From positions 1-40,295 of the forward strand of contig CAMGGL010000003.1 of the NCBI GenBank assembly GCA_946055575.1: a stretch of DNA of 40,295 nt, written 5' to 3'. The notes beneath the pieces were generated by a model. That model did not search any database. It was not told where the DNA came from and worked only from the letters and a program-made list of their open reading frames with translations. Both the position numbers and the translations under genes were made by a program. This document shows positions 39,322 through 40,295 of the stretch, piece after piece. The DNA comes from an uncultured Candidatus Melainabacteria bacterium. Its GTDB lineage: Bacteria; Cyanobacteriota; Vampirovibrionia; Gastranaerophilales; Gastranaerophilaceae. Within the stretch, counting starts at the first letter, position 1; every line of letters begins with the position of its first letter.

Positions 39322-40295
39322 TTATCCTGTTATGTATTTCAATTTCAAAGAGTTGCCAAAGTAGCCTTGTACGTCTTTGTTATACCCTGCCAGTACATTT
39401 TTGAAGTTGTATCCTTTTGCTTTACATTCCTGACGTAAAAGTTCAACCCCGCGATTATAAACCTGTTGCGCTGTATTTATATTAGATTGCGGAACTTTAC
39501 CGTTATACATTTTTATAGCAAGAGAAATGTCAAATAATCGGCGTTTTGATAAACCGCTCATTTCTTTGCCTGTCTTGGTTGATTTGTTATCTGTAAATTT
39601 ATTTACTGCAGCTTCGTATTTTCCTGATTTTAGGCAATATAAAAGTCCCGGAGTATTTTCAATAATTGCTGTACCTTTATTAAACACCATATCAAGCAAT
39701 GCCTCTTTCATTGCAGGAGGTAATTTGTCATAATTTCTACGGCCACCTAAAATAACACACAAGTTTTCTTCCATTTTTAACAAATCTTTTGCACAAAGTG
39801 CGCAAACTTGAGCGTCATCTAACTTTTGAGGTTCACCTGCTTTTAATGCGTGTCCGATACCGATTGTTTTGACACCGGCTTCATCCAAATAAGGAGTATT
39901 ATGAAATTTATTATCTGGAAGATTTTTATCTTCAACACGCTTTAGCCTTTTTACAAAATCAAGACTTACACCCATAGATTTTGCGACGTCGTTTAAATTT
40001 TTTACATTTTTTATAATACGTGTATCGGGGATTTTAAGTGTTTTCCCAACCTGAATTTTTAAAGCACTTTCTTTGGTCAAACCGTTTAAGGCTAATAACG
40101 CACGTTCTTCGACCCCGAATTTCTTTGCAATTTTTGCGGGATTATCTCCGCTTTGCACCTTATAATCAGGATTTTTCTTTACTGTAATATATTTTTCACG
40201 TGTTTGGTTTATTTGAATTTGCTTATCCGATAATTCTCTAACCATTTGAATATCATTTGAGTTGTTTGGTTTTGCCTTTTCAGGGAATATCGGTT
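39322..40295 (-). CDS. LysM-domain GH24-type lysozyme, probably 5'-truncated by the window edge
   Basis: LysM YKVQSGDNPAKIAKKFGVEERALLALNGLTKESALKIQVGKTLKIP; lysozyme YLDEAGVKTIGIGHALKAG. No stop codon lies in frame upstream of the track start (40245) to the window end, and there is no Shine-Dalgarno there. Confidence 0.85.
   Translation of the reverse strand, partial: PIFPEKAKPNNSNDIQMVRELSDKQIQINQTREKYITVKKNPDYKVQSGDNPAKIAKKFGVEERALLALNGLTKESALKIQVGKTLKIPDTRIIKNVKNLNDVAKSMGVSLDFVKRLKRVEDKNLPDNKFHNTPYLDEAGVKTIGIGHALKAGEPQKLDDAQVCALCAKDLLKMEENLCVILGGRRNYDKLPPAMKEALLDMVFNKGTAIIENTPGLLYCLKSGKYEAAVNKFTDNKSTKTGKEMSGLSKRRLFDISLAIKMYNGKVPQSNINTAQQVYNRGVELLRQECKAKGYNFKNVLAGYNKDVQGYFGNSLKLKYITG

Noticed and set aside
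39322-40295. Prophage remnant
   Set aside because: Only the lysozyme domain is phage-like; no capsid, tail, integrase or holin genes seen nearby.

Overview
AT-rich window made almost entirely of chromosomal housekeeping and envelope genes. Gene content and layout fit a non-photosynthetic cyanobacterial relative (Vampirovibrionia/Melainabacteria, possibly Gastranaerophilales). That placement is inference: it rests on a detached atpD-atpC unit, lptB/lptF-type genes, a Ski2-like helicase and many lineage-specific hypothetical proteins. Recognisable modules are: atpDC; rpsO; pdxJ; murT; a YtxH/DUF948 membrane-protein cluster; lptB-lptF-phosphodiester glycosidase; DAHP synthase; eno; GT2; apt; yebC-GGDEF-tsaE-tsaB; serS; Ski2-like helicase; rplJ-rplL with an L10 leader/attenuator; rplU-rpmA; murF-mraY-murD-ftsW-murG; and a LysM-GH24 lysozyme cut by the window edge. 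I saw no CRISPR array, transposon, prophage block, rRNA or tRNA. The observations most worth checking are: (1) a membrane-anchored protein with a ribosomal L7/L12 C-terminal domain next to rplL, with its own promoter overlapping the rplL terminator tail; (2) an attenuator-like leader (19-codon ORF plus mutually exclusive hairpins, the last one masking a Shine-Dalgarno) upstream of a three-gene hypothetical operon; (3) several apparently leaderless mRNAs; (4) seven convergent gene pairs with almost no intergenic space.
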